Source: JABCPE02 sp963506915 (GTDB lineage Bacteria > Bacteroidota > Bacteroidia > Flavobacteriales > Weeksellaceae). Taken from it: 16,761 nt of DNA. The position numbers and the translations under genes were made by a program. Location of the stretch: assembly GCA_963506915.1 (NCBI GenBank), contig CAUORE010000036.1, positions 1 through 16,761 on the forward strand, read 5' to 3'. This document shows positions 7,366 through 13,851 of the stretch, piece after piece. The notes under the pieces were generated by a model, which was given only the letters and a program-made list of their open reading frames with translations, was not told the origin of the DNA and did not search any database. Numbering within the stretch: the first letter of the stretch is position 1; every line of letters begins with the position of its first letter.

Positions 7366-8139
7366 TTAAACATTTTTATTGTTATTTAATAAATATTGTC
7401 TCAATTCTTTGAATAATTCGGAAGAATAAACAAAATCTATTAAATACTGGCTTTCTGCATTGATGAGGATATCTTTATTCCCTTCCCATTCTTTCACACC
7501 TTTTCTTAGATATACGATTTTCTCACCGATGGTCATCACCGAGTTCATATCGTGGGTGTTGATAATGGTAGTGGTGTTATATCTTCGGGTAATTTCTTTG
7601 ATTAGATCATCTATAACTTTTGATGTATAAGGGTCTAGCCCAGAGTTTGGCTCATCGCAGAAGAGGTATTTAGGATTGTTCACGATGGCTCTCGCGATGG
7701 CAACTCTTTTCTGCATTCCCCCAGAAATCTCGGATGGATACTTGTGGTCTGCGTTTTCCAGATGAACATCGTCTATTACTTCTTTTACCCGTTTTTTCTT
7801 TTCGGTATAGGTAAGGTTAGTGAACATATCCAGCGGGAACATGATGTTTTCCTCCACTGTCATAGAGTCAAACAGCGCACTCCCTTGGAATACCGTTCCT
7901 ATCTCTGCTCTCAGTTCTTGTTTCTGCTTCGGAGTCATTTCTACGATGTTTCGCCCATCGAATAGGATGCTTCCGCTGGTAGGTTCAAAGACATTTAATA
8001 ATGACTTCAAAAATACCGTTTTCCCAGAGCCACTCTGTCCGATGATGAGATTGATTTTCCCTGACTCCAGCGTAGTGGTTATTCCTTTTAGAATTTCGGT
8101 GTCCCCAAAACTTTTCTTTAAATCTACTACTTCTATCAT
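7366..8139 (-). CDS. mlaF: MlaF-like ABC transporter ATP-binding protein
   Basis: The protein has 257 residues and a complete ABC ATPase: Walker A GQSGSGKT at 34-41, Q-loop VFQGSALFDSMTV near 83-94, signature ISGGMQ at 138-143, Walker B YLFCDEP at 158-164 and the switch His196 in NTHDM. The ALFDSMTVEENI and ISGGMQKR forms are characteristic of the MlaF/MkL group, which powers phospholipid transport between the membranes together with an MlaE permease and an MCE protein. The start codon overlaps the stop of the permease gene by one base (TAATG), so translation is coupled. No MCE (MlaD-like) gene is in the window. The symbol follows the family; a one-to-one relation with E. coli MlaF is not proven. 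Confidence 0.9.
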   Translation of the reverse strand: MIEVVDLKKSFGDTEILKGITTTLESGKINLIIGQSGSGKTVFLKSLLNVFEPTSGSILFDGRNIVEMTPKQKQELRAEIGTVFQGSALFDSMTVEENIMFPLDMFTNLTYTEKKKRVKEVIDDVHLENADHKYPSEISGGMQKRVAIARAIVNNPKYLFCDEPNSGLDPYTSKVIDDLIKEITRRYNTTTIINTHDMNSVMTIGEKIVYLRKGVKEWEGNKDILINAESQYLIDFVYSSELFKELRQYLLNNNKNV

Positions 8140-8888
8140 TAGCCTAAGAACATTTGAGTTAAAATTAAGTTAGCGATGATGATGGCTACAATAGTCCAAA
8201 CTACCGCTTGGGTACTTGCACGCCCTACTTCCAGCGATCCGCCTTTTACATTATAGCCAAAATATGCAGGAATGGTTGCAATCAGAAACGCAAAAACCGC
8301 CGTTTTCATAAAAGCATACCAAATAAAGAAAGTAGGAAAATCCATCTGAACCCCCGTGATATAGTTGGATTCTGTCCATGAGCCAGTGAAAACCCCCGCC
8401 AGATATCCTCCGAAAACTCCCACTACGATACTGATCGCAATGAGCAAAGGATTAAAAATAACACAAGCCAAAATCTTTGGAAGGATAAGGAAGTTCGCTG
8501 AGTTCACTCCCATAATATCCAGTGCGTCAATCTGTTCTGTCACTCGCATTGTCCCAATAGAAGACGCGATGTAAGAGCCCACTTTCCCTGCTAAAATCAC
8601 ACTGATAATTGTAGGTGAAAATTCCAAGATGAGAACCACTTTGGTAGCGTGTCCTACATATGGCAGCGGAATGGGAATAGATGCCGTACTAAAGTTATTA
8701 TACATCTGTATAGCGACCACCGCCCCTACAAACAGGGAAGTGAATAATACTAAACCAAAAGAATCAACCCCCAAATCATTGATTTCTCTCATGAAAAGCT
8801 TTGAAAAAACCTTGGATTTCTGTGGTTTTCTCAGAACCTTTCCTAAAAGGAGCACATATTCTCCTAAACTTCTGAACATTCTAAACAT
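8139..8888 (-). CDS. mlaE: MlaE-family lipid ABC permease
   Basis: The protein has 249 residues, typical for MlaE (formerly DUF140). The core motif is clear: FSPTIISVILAGKVGSYIASSIG near residues 99-121 followed by TEQIDALDIMGVN near 126-138. About five hydrophobic helices follow an amphipathic N-terminal segment. MlaE sits in the inner membrane and, with MlaF, moves phospholipids via MCE proteins to keep outer-membrane asymmetry. It leads the minus-strand group and overlaps the ATPase gene by one base. The ATG at 8888 gives MFRMFRSLGEY; the Met at residue 4 (8879) is an alternative start because the candidate -7 box lies only four bases upstream of the first ATG. Confidence 0.92.
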   Translation of the reverse strand: MFRMFRSLGEYVLLLGKVLRKPQKSKVFSKLFMREINDLGVDSFGLVLFTSLFVGAVVAIQMYNNFSTASIPIPLPYVGHATKVVLILEFSPTIISVILAGKVGSYIASSIGTMRVTEQIDALDIMGVNSANFLILPKILACVIFNPLLIAISIVVGVFGGYLAGVFTGSWTESNYITGVQMDFPTFFIWYAFMKTAVFAFLIATIPAYFGYNVKGGSLEVGRASTQAVVWTIVAIIIANLILTQMFLG

Positions 8889-8892
8889 GATG

Positions 8893-8900
8893 CAAAAATA
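8893..8900 (-). promoter_or_regulatory. Candidate -7 element for the mlaE group
   Basis: On the minus strand this reads TATTTTTG, matching TAnnTTTG. It ends only four bases before the annotated ATG, which implies a leaderless or nearly leaderless message, or use of the Met at 8879. No good -33 partner is seen. Confidence 0.4.
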
Positions 8901-8939
8901 ATCTTTTTTGTTTAAATTGCACCACCTAAAACATCATTT

Positions 8940-10292
8940 GTGGCAAAAGTAAAAACAGCATATTTCTGTCAGAATTGCGGAACGCAGTATTCGCAGTGGC
9001 TCGGGCAGTGCAGGAACTGCGGTTCTTGGAATACTCTGGTGGAGGAAATCGTAGAAAAAATAAAGTCGCCTACCTACCATATTTTGGGCGAAGGGAAACA
9101 AAAAGTAGTGACGATAACGGATGTGGAGGTCAATGCCGAACATCGTATAAAAACTCCCAGCGAGGAGCTGAACAGAGTGCTGGGTGGAGGTATCGTGCTG
9201 GGCTCTGTTACCTTGATAGGCGGCGAACCAGGGATTGGGAAATCTACACTGCTCCTGCAGCTTGCCCTGAAAATGAAGAAGAAAATCCTCTATGTTTCAG
9301 GTGAGGAGAGTGCATCACAGATAAAAATGAGAGCGGACAGACTTACCGAAATCCAAAATCCAAATTGTTTCCTCTACACCGAAACTTCGGTGGAAAAAAT
9401 CCTTTCCGAGGCTAAAAAACTTCAGCCAGATTTTGTGATTATAGACAGTATCCAGACGCTTCAGTCCCAGCTGATAGAGAGTTCGCCAGGGACAGTTTCG
9501 CAGATTAGAGAATGCTCTTCGGAGGTCATTAAATTCGCTAAAGAGACCAATATTCCAGTTTTCTTGGTGGGACATATCACGAAAGATGGGCAGATAGCAG
9601 GGCCAAAAGTTTTGGAACATATGGTGGATGTGGTTCTCAATTTTGATGGTGACAGAAATCACCTTTTCCGACTGCTGAGAGCGAGCAAGAATAGATTTGG
9701 TTCTACTTCTGAAATTGGGATTTATGAAATGATTTCAGCAGGATTAAAAGAAATAAAAAACCCATCCGAAATCCTCATTACTAAAAAATCCGAAGACCTT
9801 TCAGGGAATGCTGTGGCGGTTACTTTGGAGGGAAACAGAGCCATGCTTCTGGAAATTCAGGCATTGGTAAGCAGTGCAGTCTATGGAACGCCGCAGCGTA
9901 GTTCCACAGGTTTTGACAGCAAGAGGCTGAATATGCTCCTTGCGGTTTTAGAAAAACGGGCAGGTTTTATGCTCGGTGCGAAGGATGTTTTCCTGAATAT
10001 CACGGGAGGAATGAAAACGGGCGACACGGCGCTGGACTTGGCGGTAGTGGCGGCTATTCTTTCTTCCAATGAAGATGAGGCGATACCCGATAATGTTTGT
10101 TTTGCGGGAGAAATAGGACTCAGCGGAGAGATTCGTCCTGTTCCGCAGGTGGAGAAAAGAATTTTGGAGGCGGAGAAATTAGGCTACGAGAGGATTTTCA
10201 TTTCTAAACAAAACAAACTTCCTAAAAAAGGTTTTAAAATAGAACTTGTGGAAGTCAGCAAAATAGAGGATTTTCATCAGAGATTGTTTTAG
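8940..10292 (+). CDS. radA: DNA repair protein RadA (Sms)
   Basis: The protein has 450 residues, full length. The N-terminal zinc finger has Cys10, Cys13, Cys24 and Cys27. The RecA-like ATPase domain carries Walker A GEPGIGKST at 95-103 and a Walker B-like FVIIDS at 165-170. The RadA signature KNRFG is at 250-254. The C-terminal third is a Lon-protease-like domain (LNITGGMKTGDTALDLAVVAAILSS) without protease activity in this family. RadA is a hexameric helicase-like motor for branch migration in recombination and repair. The start is GTG at 8940, chosen because MAKVKTAYFC is the family's normal N-terminus. It is divergent from mlaE with only 51 bases between. An AcpH-like gene follows on the same strand. 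Confidence 0.97.
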   Translation: MAKVKTAYFCQNCGTQYSQWLGQCRNCGSWNTLVEEIVEKIKSPTYHILGEGKQKVVTITDVEVNAEHRIKTPSEELNRVLGGGIVLGSVTLIGGEPGIGKSTLLLQLALKMKKKILYVSGEESASQIKMRADRLTEIQNPNCFLYTETSVEKILSEAKKLQPDFVIIDSIQTLQSQLIESSPGTVSQIRECSSEVIKFAKETNIPVFLVGHITKDGQIAGPKVLEHMVDVVLNFDGDRNHLFRLLRASKNRFGSTSEIGIYEMISAGLKEIKNPSEILITKKSEDLSGNAVAVTLEGNRAMLLEIQALVSSAVYGTPQRSSTGFDSKRLNMLLAVLEKRAGFMLGAKDVFLNITGGMKTGDTALDLAVVAAILSSNEDEAIPDNVCFAGEIGLSGEIRPVPQVEKRILEAEKLGYERIFISKQNKLPKKGFKIELVEVSKIEDFHQRLF

Positions 10293-10342
10293 GAAGTCGG
10301 CGGTTTTTATTGGCTTTATCAACTTTAAATGTAGAATACAAA

Positions 10343-10918
10343 ATGAATTTTTTAGCTCATTCTTATCTTTCTTTTTCCGAGGAACAGCTCGTCGGAAATA
10401 TGATTGCGGATTTTGTGAAGAACAGAGATGTAGCCCGCCTTCCAGAAAGCATACAGAAAGGCATAAAACTGCATAGAGCGATAGACACTTTCACGGATGC
10501 GCACCCGCTGATACACGAGGCGAAAGCGCCTTTCCGACCGCTGGTAAGATTGTATTCTGGGGCGTTTGTGGATGTGGCGTTTGACTATTTCCTCGCAAAT
10601 GATACCGCTGAAAATTCCCAGAGCGAGTGGCAGGAGCATTCGCAGAGGGTCTATGCTGTCCTCCGCCGATATGAGGAATTTCTGCCCAAGGTTTTCAAAA
10701 AAGTTTTGGATAAGATGCAGCAGGATGACTGGCTCTACAACTACCGAAATGAGTGGGGAATAGACTACAGCTTTCGGAATGTGGTGAACAAAGCCCAGTT
10801 TCTGGACAAAACCACCAATGTATTCCCTGCATTTTTAGCAAATAAAGATTTCCTCCGTGAGAAATACGAAATTTTCTTCCCTGAAATAAAATCATTCGCG
10901 CAGGATTTTGTGGATTAA
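10343..10918 (+). CDS. AcpH-like acyl carrier protein phosphodiesterase (DUF479)
   Basis: The start is the ATG at 10343, giving MNFLAHSYLS, the typical N-terminus of this family. An in-frame TTG at 10310 would add 11 unrelated residues. The protein has 191 residues, the family's usual length. Conserved acidic and His residues are visible in GNMIADF (Asp23) and KLHRAIDTFTDAHP (His44, Asp48, Asp52, His54), which fit a metal-binding HD-like active site. E. coli AcpH removes 4'-phosphopantetheine from holo-ACP. In Bacteroidota the family is widespread but its activity is mostly untested. It lies 50 bases downstream of radA and may share its transcript. Confidence 0.85.
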   Translation: MNFLAHSYLSFSEEQLVGNMIADFVKNRDVARLPESIQKGIKLHRAIDTFTDAHPLIHEAKAPFRPLVRLYSGAFVDVAFDYFLANDTAENSQSEWQEHSQRVYAVLRRYEEFLPKVFKKVLDKMQQDDWLYNYRNEWGIDYSFRNVVNKAQFLDKTTNVFPAFLANKDFLREKYEIFFPEIKSFAQDFVD

Positions 10919-10923
10919 ATAAG

Positions 10924-10953
10924 AAAAGGTTTTTATTGGATAGAAAAACTTTT
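10924..10953 (+). terminator. Weak AT-rich hairpin after the AcpH-like gene
   Basis: AAAAGGTTTTT pairs with AAAAACTTTT around a short loop with one bulged G, six bases after the stop. It contains one G-C pair, so it is a doubtful terminator. The rest of the gap to 11054 is AT-rich without other clear structure. Confidence 0.25.
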
Positions 10954-11054
10954 AATATTTATATAAGAATAATTTGGATGAATACTTAGATAATGATTAT
11001 AATATTTTTTATACAATAATTTTTTAGTTTATTTGGAGTGTAAAATTTATAGAT

Positions 11055-11504
11055 ATGAAAATAATTGGCATAGAAACACGCCCGACAAATCAGAATGGAC
11101 AAGCAATGCAGGACATCGGAGGTCTTTGGCATCGGTTTTATTCTGAAAATATCATCAGCAAAATCCCAAATGCAGTGAACAGCAATGTTTATGCTATCTA
11201 TACAGACTACGAAAGTGATTATACAGGTGAATATACCACGCTTTTGGGACTAGAAGTATCTTCGCTTGATAAAATCCCAAGCGGGTTGGTCGGAAGGGAG
11301 TTTCTGATACAGAATTTTAAGAGATTTCTTGCTAAAGGAGCGATGCCTCAGGCTGTAGCAGAAGCATGGCAGAAAATATGGGAGCAAGATAAGGAGCTAA
11401 ACAGACTTTATCAATATGATTACGAATTGTATACAGAAAAATCTCAGCAAGGCGACCTCTCGGAGGTGGAGATTTTTATAGGTGTAAAGGCTTCCAATAT
11501 ATAA
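11055..11504 (+). CDS. Stand-alone GyrI-like / AraC effector-binding domain protein
   Basis: The protein has 149 residues with no DNA-binding part. It matches the GyrI-like small-molecule-binding (AraC effector-binding) fold: an N-terminal strand MKIIGIETR, the MQDIGGLWHRFY helix near 18-29, YAIYTDYESDYTGEYTTLLGLEV near 46-68, a middle LVGREFLIQNFKRFLAKG segment, W104 and W108 near AEAWQKIW, and a final EVEIFIGV strand. Such proteins bind hydrophobic compounds or act as sensors or modulators, as YdeE-type proteins of Bacillus may do. The ATG at 11055 follows AGAT. A weak -7-like TTTATTTG lies at 11028-11035. A terminator and promoter separate it from the AraC gene, which carries a related domain at its C-terminus. 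Confidence 0.82.
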   Translation: MKIIGIETRPTNQNGQAMQDIGGLWHRFYSENIISKIPNAVNSNVYAIYTDYESDYTGEYTTLLGLEVSSLDKIPSGLVGREFLIQNFKRFLAKGAMPQAVAEAWQKIWEQDKELNRLYQYDYELYTEKSQQGDLSEVEIFIGVKASNI

Positions 11505-11576
11505 AAAAACAATAAATCTAAATTTTTAAGAGGAATTTAAAATAATGCAATAAAGAAATATTAGTATATAACTCTA

Positions 11577-11611
11577 TTCCCTTTACTTCTGTAAGGGGAA
11601 TTTTAGTTTTT
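11577..11611 (+). terminator. Terminator hairpin, copy 1 of a 38-bp repeated element
   Basis: The arms TTCCCTTTAC (11577-11586) and GTAAGGGGAA (11591-11600) form a 10-bp stem with one T-G wobble and a TTCT loop, followed by TTTTAGTTTTT. It ends the GyrI-like gene 72 bases upstream. The 38 bases 11577-11614 recur at 14925-14962 with one difference (the last loop base). Confidence 0.75.
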
Positions 11612-11669
11612 AAAACTTTGCAGTTTTATTTTTAGCAAGATAGGAAAAGTTTTCTGATGAAAACGGCTG

Positions 11670-11677
11670 TATCTTTG
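11670..11677 (+). promoter_or_regulatory. Candidate -7 element of the AraC-family gene
   Basis: TATCTTTG matches TAnnTTTG and lies 26 bases before the ATG at 11704. There is no TTTG at the usual spacing upstream, which would suit an activator-dependent promoter but does not prove one. Confidence 0.5.
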
Positions 11678-11703
11678 TCTTAGAAATTCAATGAACGACA
11701 GAT

Positions 11704-12555
11704 ATGAAACAGAATACCCGAAATGATTATGTCCAGCGTATCAATAGAGTGGCGGAATACATCAATAACCATCTAGACGAAGCGATAGATGTACGAAAAT
11801 TAGCAGAGATAGCCCATTTGTCTGATTTTCATTTTTGCAGGATTTTCAAAGCGATTAAAGATGAGTCGCCCATCGCTTTCATTGCTCGTTTGCGTATAGA
11901 AACGGCTGCACAGCTCCTGCGCTACTCTTCTCTTTTGGTGGAGGAAATAGCCTTTAATGTAGGATACGAATCCCCAGCCTCTCTTTCTAAAGCCTTTAAA
12001 AATCAATACGGTATCACACCTACTGAATACAGAACCAATAAAGATATTTACATTATGAAAAAAGAAATCATCAATCCAGATTTAGCCTTAAAAGCTCCAA
12101 AAATAGTAGAACTTGAACCAAAAAATCTTATTTATGTATCTCTTAAAGGAGCGTATGGCAGTCTCAACTATAAATGGGCTTATCAACAGCTGTGGGCGGT
12201 TATAAAGGAACAAAAACTCTTCACGAAAGGGATAGAATCTATATGTATCTCTCATGATGATCCAAAAATAACCGAAGCAGACCTACAGCGCACTGATGTT
12301 TGTCTTGCTGTTCACAAACCCACACAGCCTTCAGGGGAAGTTAGCTGTAAACAACTTGCAGGAGGCAAGTATGCAGTTTTCTTTTATCAAGGAAGCTATA
12401 GTAATCTTGGCGCTGTATGTGATGAAGTGATGCGCTGGGTAGTCAATAGCGAGTATGAGCTTCGCGATGAATCGATATTTGAGAAATATCTGAACGACCG
12501 CCGCCGAACTACTGAAGAAAAACTAAAAACCGAAGTCTATATTCCTCTAAAATAA
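11704..12555 (+). CDS. AraC-family transcriptional regulator with C-terminal GyrI-like domain
   Basis: The protein has 283 residues. The N-terminal AraC DNA-binding domain (about 10-110) holds two helix-turn-helix units: IDVRKLAEIAHLSDFHFCRIFKA near 29-50 and VEEIAFNVGYESPASLSKAFKNQYGITPTEYR near 79-110. The C-terminal part (about 127-283) is a GyrI-like effector-binding domain, with LIYVSLKGAYGSL near its start, the GGKYAVFFYQGSYSNL strand-helix segment, and EVYIPLK at the end. This is the Rob/SoxS-like domain order in which a small molecule bound by the second domain controls DNA binding. The membrane-protein gene at 12564 follows after eight bases and is probably co-transcribed. Arginine codons are 12 CGN to 3 AGA/AGG. 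Ligand is unknown. Confidence 0.92.
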   Translation: MKQNTRNDYVQRINRVAEYINNHLDEAIDVRKLAEIAHLSDFHFCRIFKAIKDESPIAFIARLRIETAAQLLRYSSLLVEEIAFNVGYESPASLSKAFKNQYGITPTEYRTNKDIYIMKKEIINPDLALKAPKIVELEPKNLIYVSLKGAYGSLNYKWAYQQLWAVIKEQKLFTKGIESICISHDDPKITEADLQRTDVCLAVHKPTQPSGEVSCKQLAGGKYAVFFYQGSYSNLGAVCDEVMRWVVNSEYELRDESIFEKYLNDRRRTTEEKLKTEVYIPLK

Positions 12556-12563
12556 CCAATCTT

Positions 12564-13046
12564 ATGGAAATTACAAGAACAGAAAAAACAATGGGGATAG
12601 TTTTGGCGTTTGTTTTATTACTACTCACTCTTTCTGGGAGCTATTATTTCTTCTTTATGCTGAAAGTGAATTTTGTGCAGTGGCTTGTTTATAACGCATG
12701 CTCTCCAAGCAGTTTGGTTTATCTGCTTTGTTTTATGATTTTTTTAGCAAGAAGGAAAATTTCTTATCTTCCTTTTGCATTTCTTCCTGTATATTATTTT
12801 GGGACGATGGGACTTTTTACTTTTACATGGAGCGGAGCCAATGTTTTTGCGCAGCTTTCACATATTACGATGACACTCAATTTGCTTTGGGCAGGGTATA
12901 TGCTCCATCGGATAGGAAATCATAAAGCAACTGCATGGGGGTTGTTGTGGAGCATTCTATTCTTTGTTCCTTATATTGCTTTTGTGATGTATTATTCGCG
13001 AACGCATGCTGAAGAAATCAATAATTTATTACAAATGATACCATAG
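12564..13046 (+). CDS. Hypothetical multi-pass membrane protein downstream of the AraC regulator
   Basis: The protein has 160 residues. About five hydrophobic helices are visible: residues 9-31, 38-61, 68-87, 95-116 and 123-142. Short charged connections such as ARRKISY (near 62-68) and HRIGNHKA (near 115-122) lie between them. It has no signal peptide cleavage site and no recognised family motif. The start ATG at 12564 is eight bases after the AraC stop, so the two are likely one transcription unit. A role as a target or partner of the regulator, for example in handling the molecule it senses, is inference from position only. Confidence 0.75.
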   Translation: MEITRTEKTMGIVLAFVLLLLTLSGSYYFFFMLKVNFVQWLVYNACSPSSLVYLLCFMIFLARRKISYLPFAFLPVYYFGTMGLFTFTWSGANVFAQLSHITMTLNLLWAGYMLHRIGNHKATAWGLLWSILFFVPYIAFVMYYSRTHAEEINNLLQMIP

Positions 13047-13114
13047 AATAGGTTCTATTATTAAGACAACAAGGGGAAGTAAATTGTTTTTAAGCAAAAT
13101 TGTTGAATTTTTAT

Positions 13115-13122
13115 TACATTTG
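13115..13122 (+). promoter_or_regulatory. Candidate -7 element of the first Crp/Fnr gene
   Basis: TACATTTG matches TAnnTTTG. Transcription would start near 13127-13128, right at the inverted repeat 13130-13158, and leave a 5' leader of about 137 bases before the ATG at 13265. The -33 region is only T-rich (13087-13091). Confidence 0.4.
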
Positions 13123-13129
13123 AAATCAC

Positions 13130-13158
13130 ATGTTATAATCTATGATAGATTATAACAT
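13130..13158. promoter_or_regulatory. Perfect 13-bp-arm inverted repeat, candidate operator
   Basis: The arms ATGTTATAATCTA (13130-13142) and TAGATTATAACAT (13146-13158) are exact reverse complements around TGA. It sits just downstream of a candidate -7 box, a usual place for a repressor site, and is followed by TTTT. It could also be a weak AT-rich terminator of the membrane-protein gene ending 84 bases upstream. Confidence 0.5.
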
Positions 13159-13171
13159 TTTTAAATTATTT

Positions 13172-13217
13172 GATATCCGAGAAACTTTGGTTTTTAAAGT
13201 TTTTTAAACGGAATATC
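13172..13217 (+). other. Nested hairpin in the leader of the first Crp/Fnr gene
   Basis: GATATCCG (13172-13179) can pair with CGGAATATC (13209-13217) with one bulged base, and inside it AAACTTT (13182-13188) pairs with AAAGTTT (13196-13202). The inner stem ends in a T run, so it could act as a weak terminator or attenuator. The stem is AT-rich and its stability is uncertain. Confidence 0.3.
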
Positions 13218-13264
13218 AGCGAAGAAAGAGTTTAATTCAAATAAAAATTTGACAGCAAAAAATC

Positions 13265-13792
13265 ATGGAAATTTCCTCTGAAATACTTGAAACCTATTTT
13301 ACTGAAGTGCATTTTAAGAAAGATGAATTTCTTACCGAGGTAGGAAGTGTTGAAAAATGGCTCTACTACATAGACGAGGGAATTATTCGCTTTTTTTATT
13401 ATAATCCCACCACACAGAAAGAGACTACTGTAGACATATGCTCTACAGGCGATTTTTGTATGTCTTATGCTTCGTTTGTTAAACAGGAGCCATCTCTGCT
13501 CTCCATGCAGGCGATAAAAAAAGTAAGGGCGTATAGAATAGGAAGGGATTCCCTTGAAAAACTTATCGAAAGCCCTGAATTTCTCCAGATAAAAACCCAA
13601 ATACTAGAAAACCTGCTTTTGGAAAAAATGCATCGTGAGGCGCAATTTCTCACGCAATCACCAGAGGAAATATACAGACAACTGCTGGAAAAAGACCCAA
13701 AACTCATTCAGAATGTTCCACTGAAATATATAGCCTCCTACATTGGTGTAACTCCACAGGCGCTGAGCCGTATCCGCAAGCGTATTTTTTAA
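13265..13792 (+). CDS. Crp/Fnr-family transcriptional regulator (short form)
   Basis: The protein has 175 residues, about 15-20 shorter at the N-terminus than common Bacteroidota members. An in-frame stop lies a few codons upstream of the ATG at 13265, so this start is probably right. The cyclic-nucleotide-binding-type beta roll covers about residues 14-97 (FKKDEFLTEVGSVEKWLYYIDEGIIRFFYY and after). A long helix spans about 98-130. A winged helix-turn-helix lies near 151-173, with PLKYIASYIGVTPQALSRIRKR. The residues that bind cAMP in Crp and the N-terminal cysteines of Fnr are absent, so the signal is unknown. The nitroreductase gene follows after 59 bases without a clear terminator and is the obvious candidate target. 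Confidence 0.88.
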   Translation: MEISSEILETYFTEVHFKKDEFLTEVGSVEKWLYYIDEGIIRFFYYNPTTQKETTVDICSTGDFCMSYASFVKQEPSLLSMQAIKKVRAYRIGRDSLEKLIESPEFLQIKTQILENLLLEKMHREAQFLTQSPEEIYRQLLEKDPKLIQNVPLKYIASYIGVTPQALSRIRKRIF

Positions 13793-13824
13793 CTCAGGTT
13801 CATTTTTAATTCATATTTCTATCG

Positions 13825-13832
13825 TTACTTTG
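13825..13832 (+). promoter_or_regulatory. Weak candidate -7 element before the nitroreductase gene
   Basis: TTACTTTG differs from TAnnTTTG at one position and lies 19 bases before the ATG at 13852. The gene could instead be read through from the Crp/Fnr gene, or need an activator. Confidence 0.3.
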
Positions 13833-13851
13833 TGTATATAAAACAATAGAT

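Noticed and set aside
7329..7373. Longer start of the beta-barrel gene at 7373
   Set aside because: It adds 15 polar residues before a clean signal peptide and overlaps the ABC ATPase gene. The ATG at 7328 is better.
9315..9662. Antisense open frame inside radA
   Set aside because: radA is fully supported by its motifs; the antisense frame is a by-product of its codon use with no family signal.
10310..10342. TTG start of the AcpH-like gene
   Set aside because: The extra 11 residues do not match the family, whose proteins begin MNFLAH or similar at the ATG 10343.
13043..13058. ATAGAA/TTCTAT hairpin over the membrane-protein stop codon
   Set aside because: A 6-bp AT-rich stem without a T tract is unlikely to terminate transcription.
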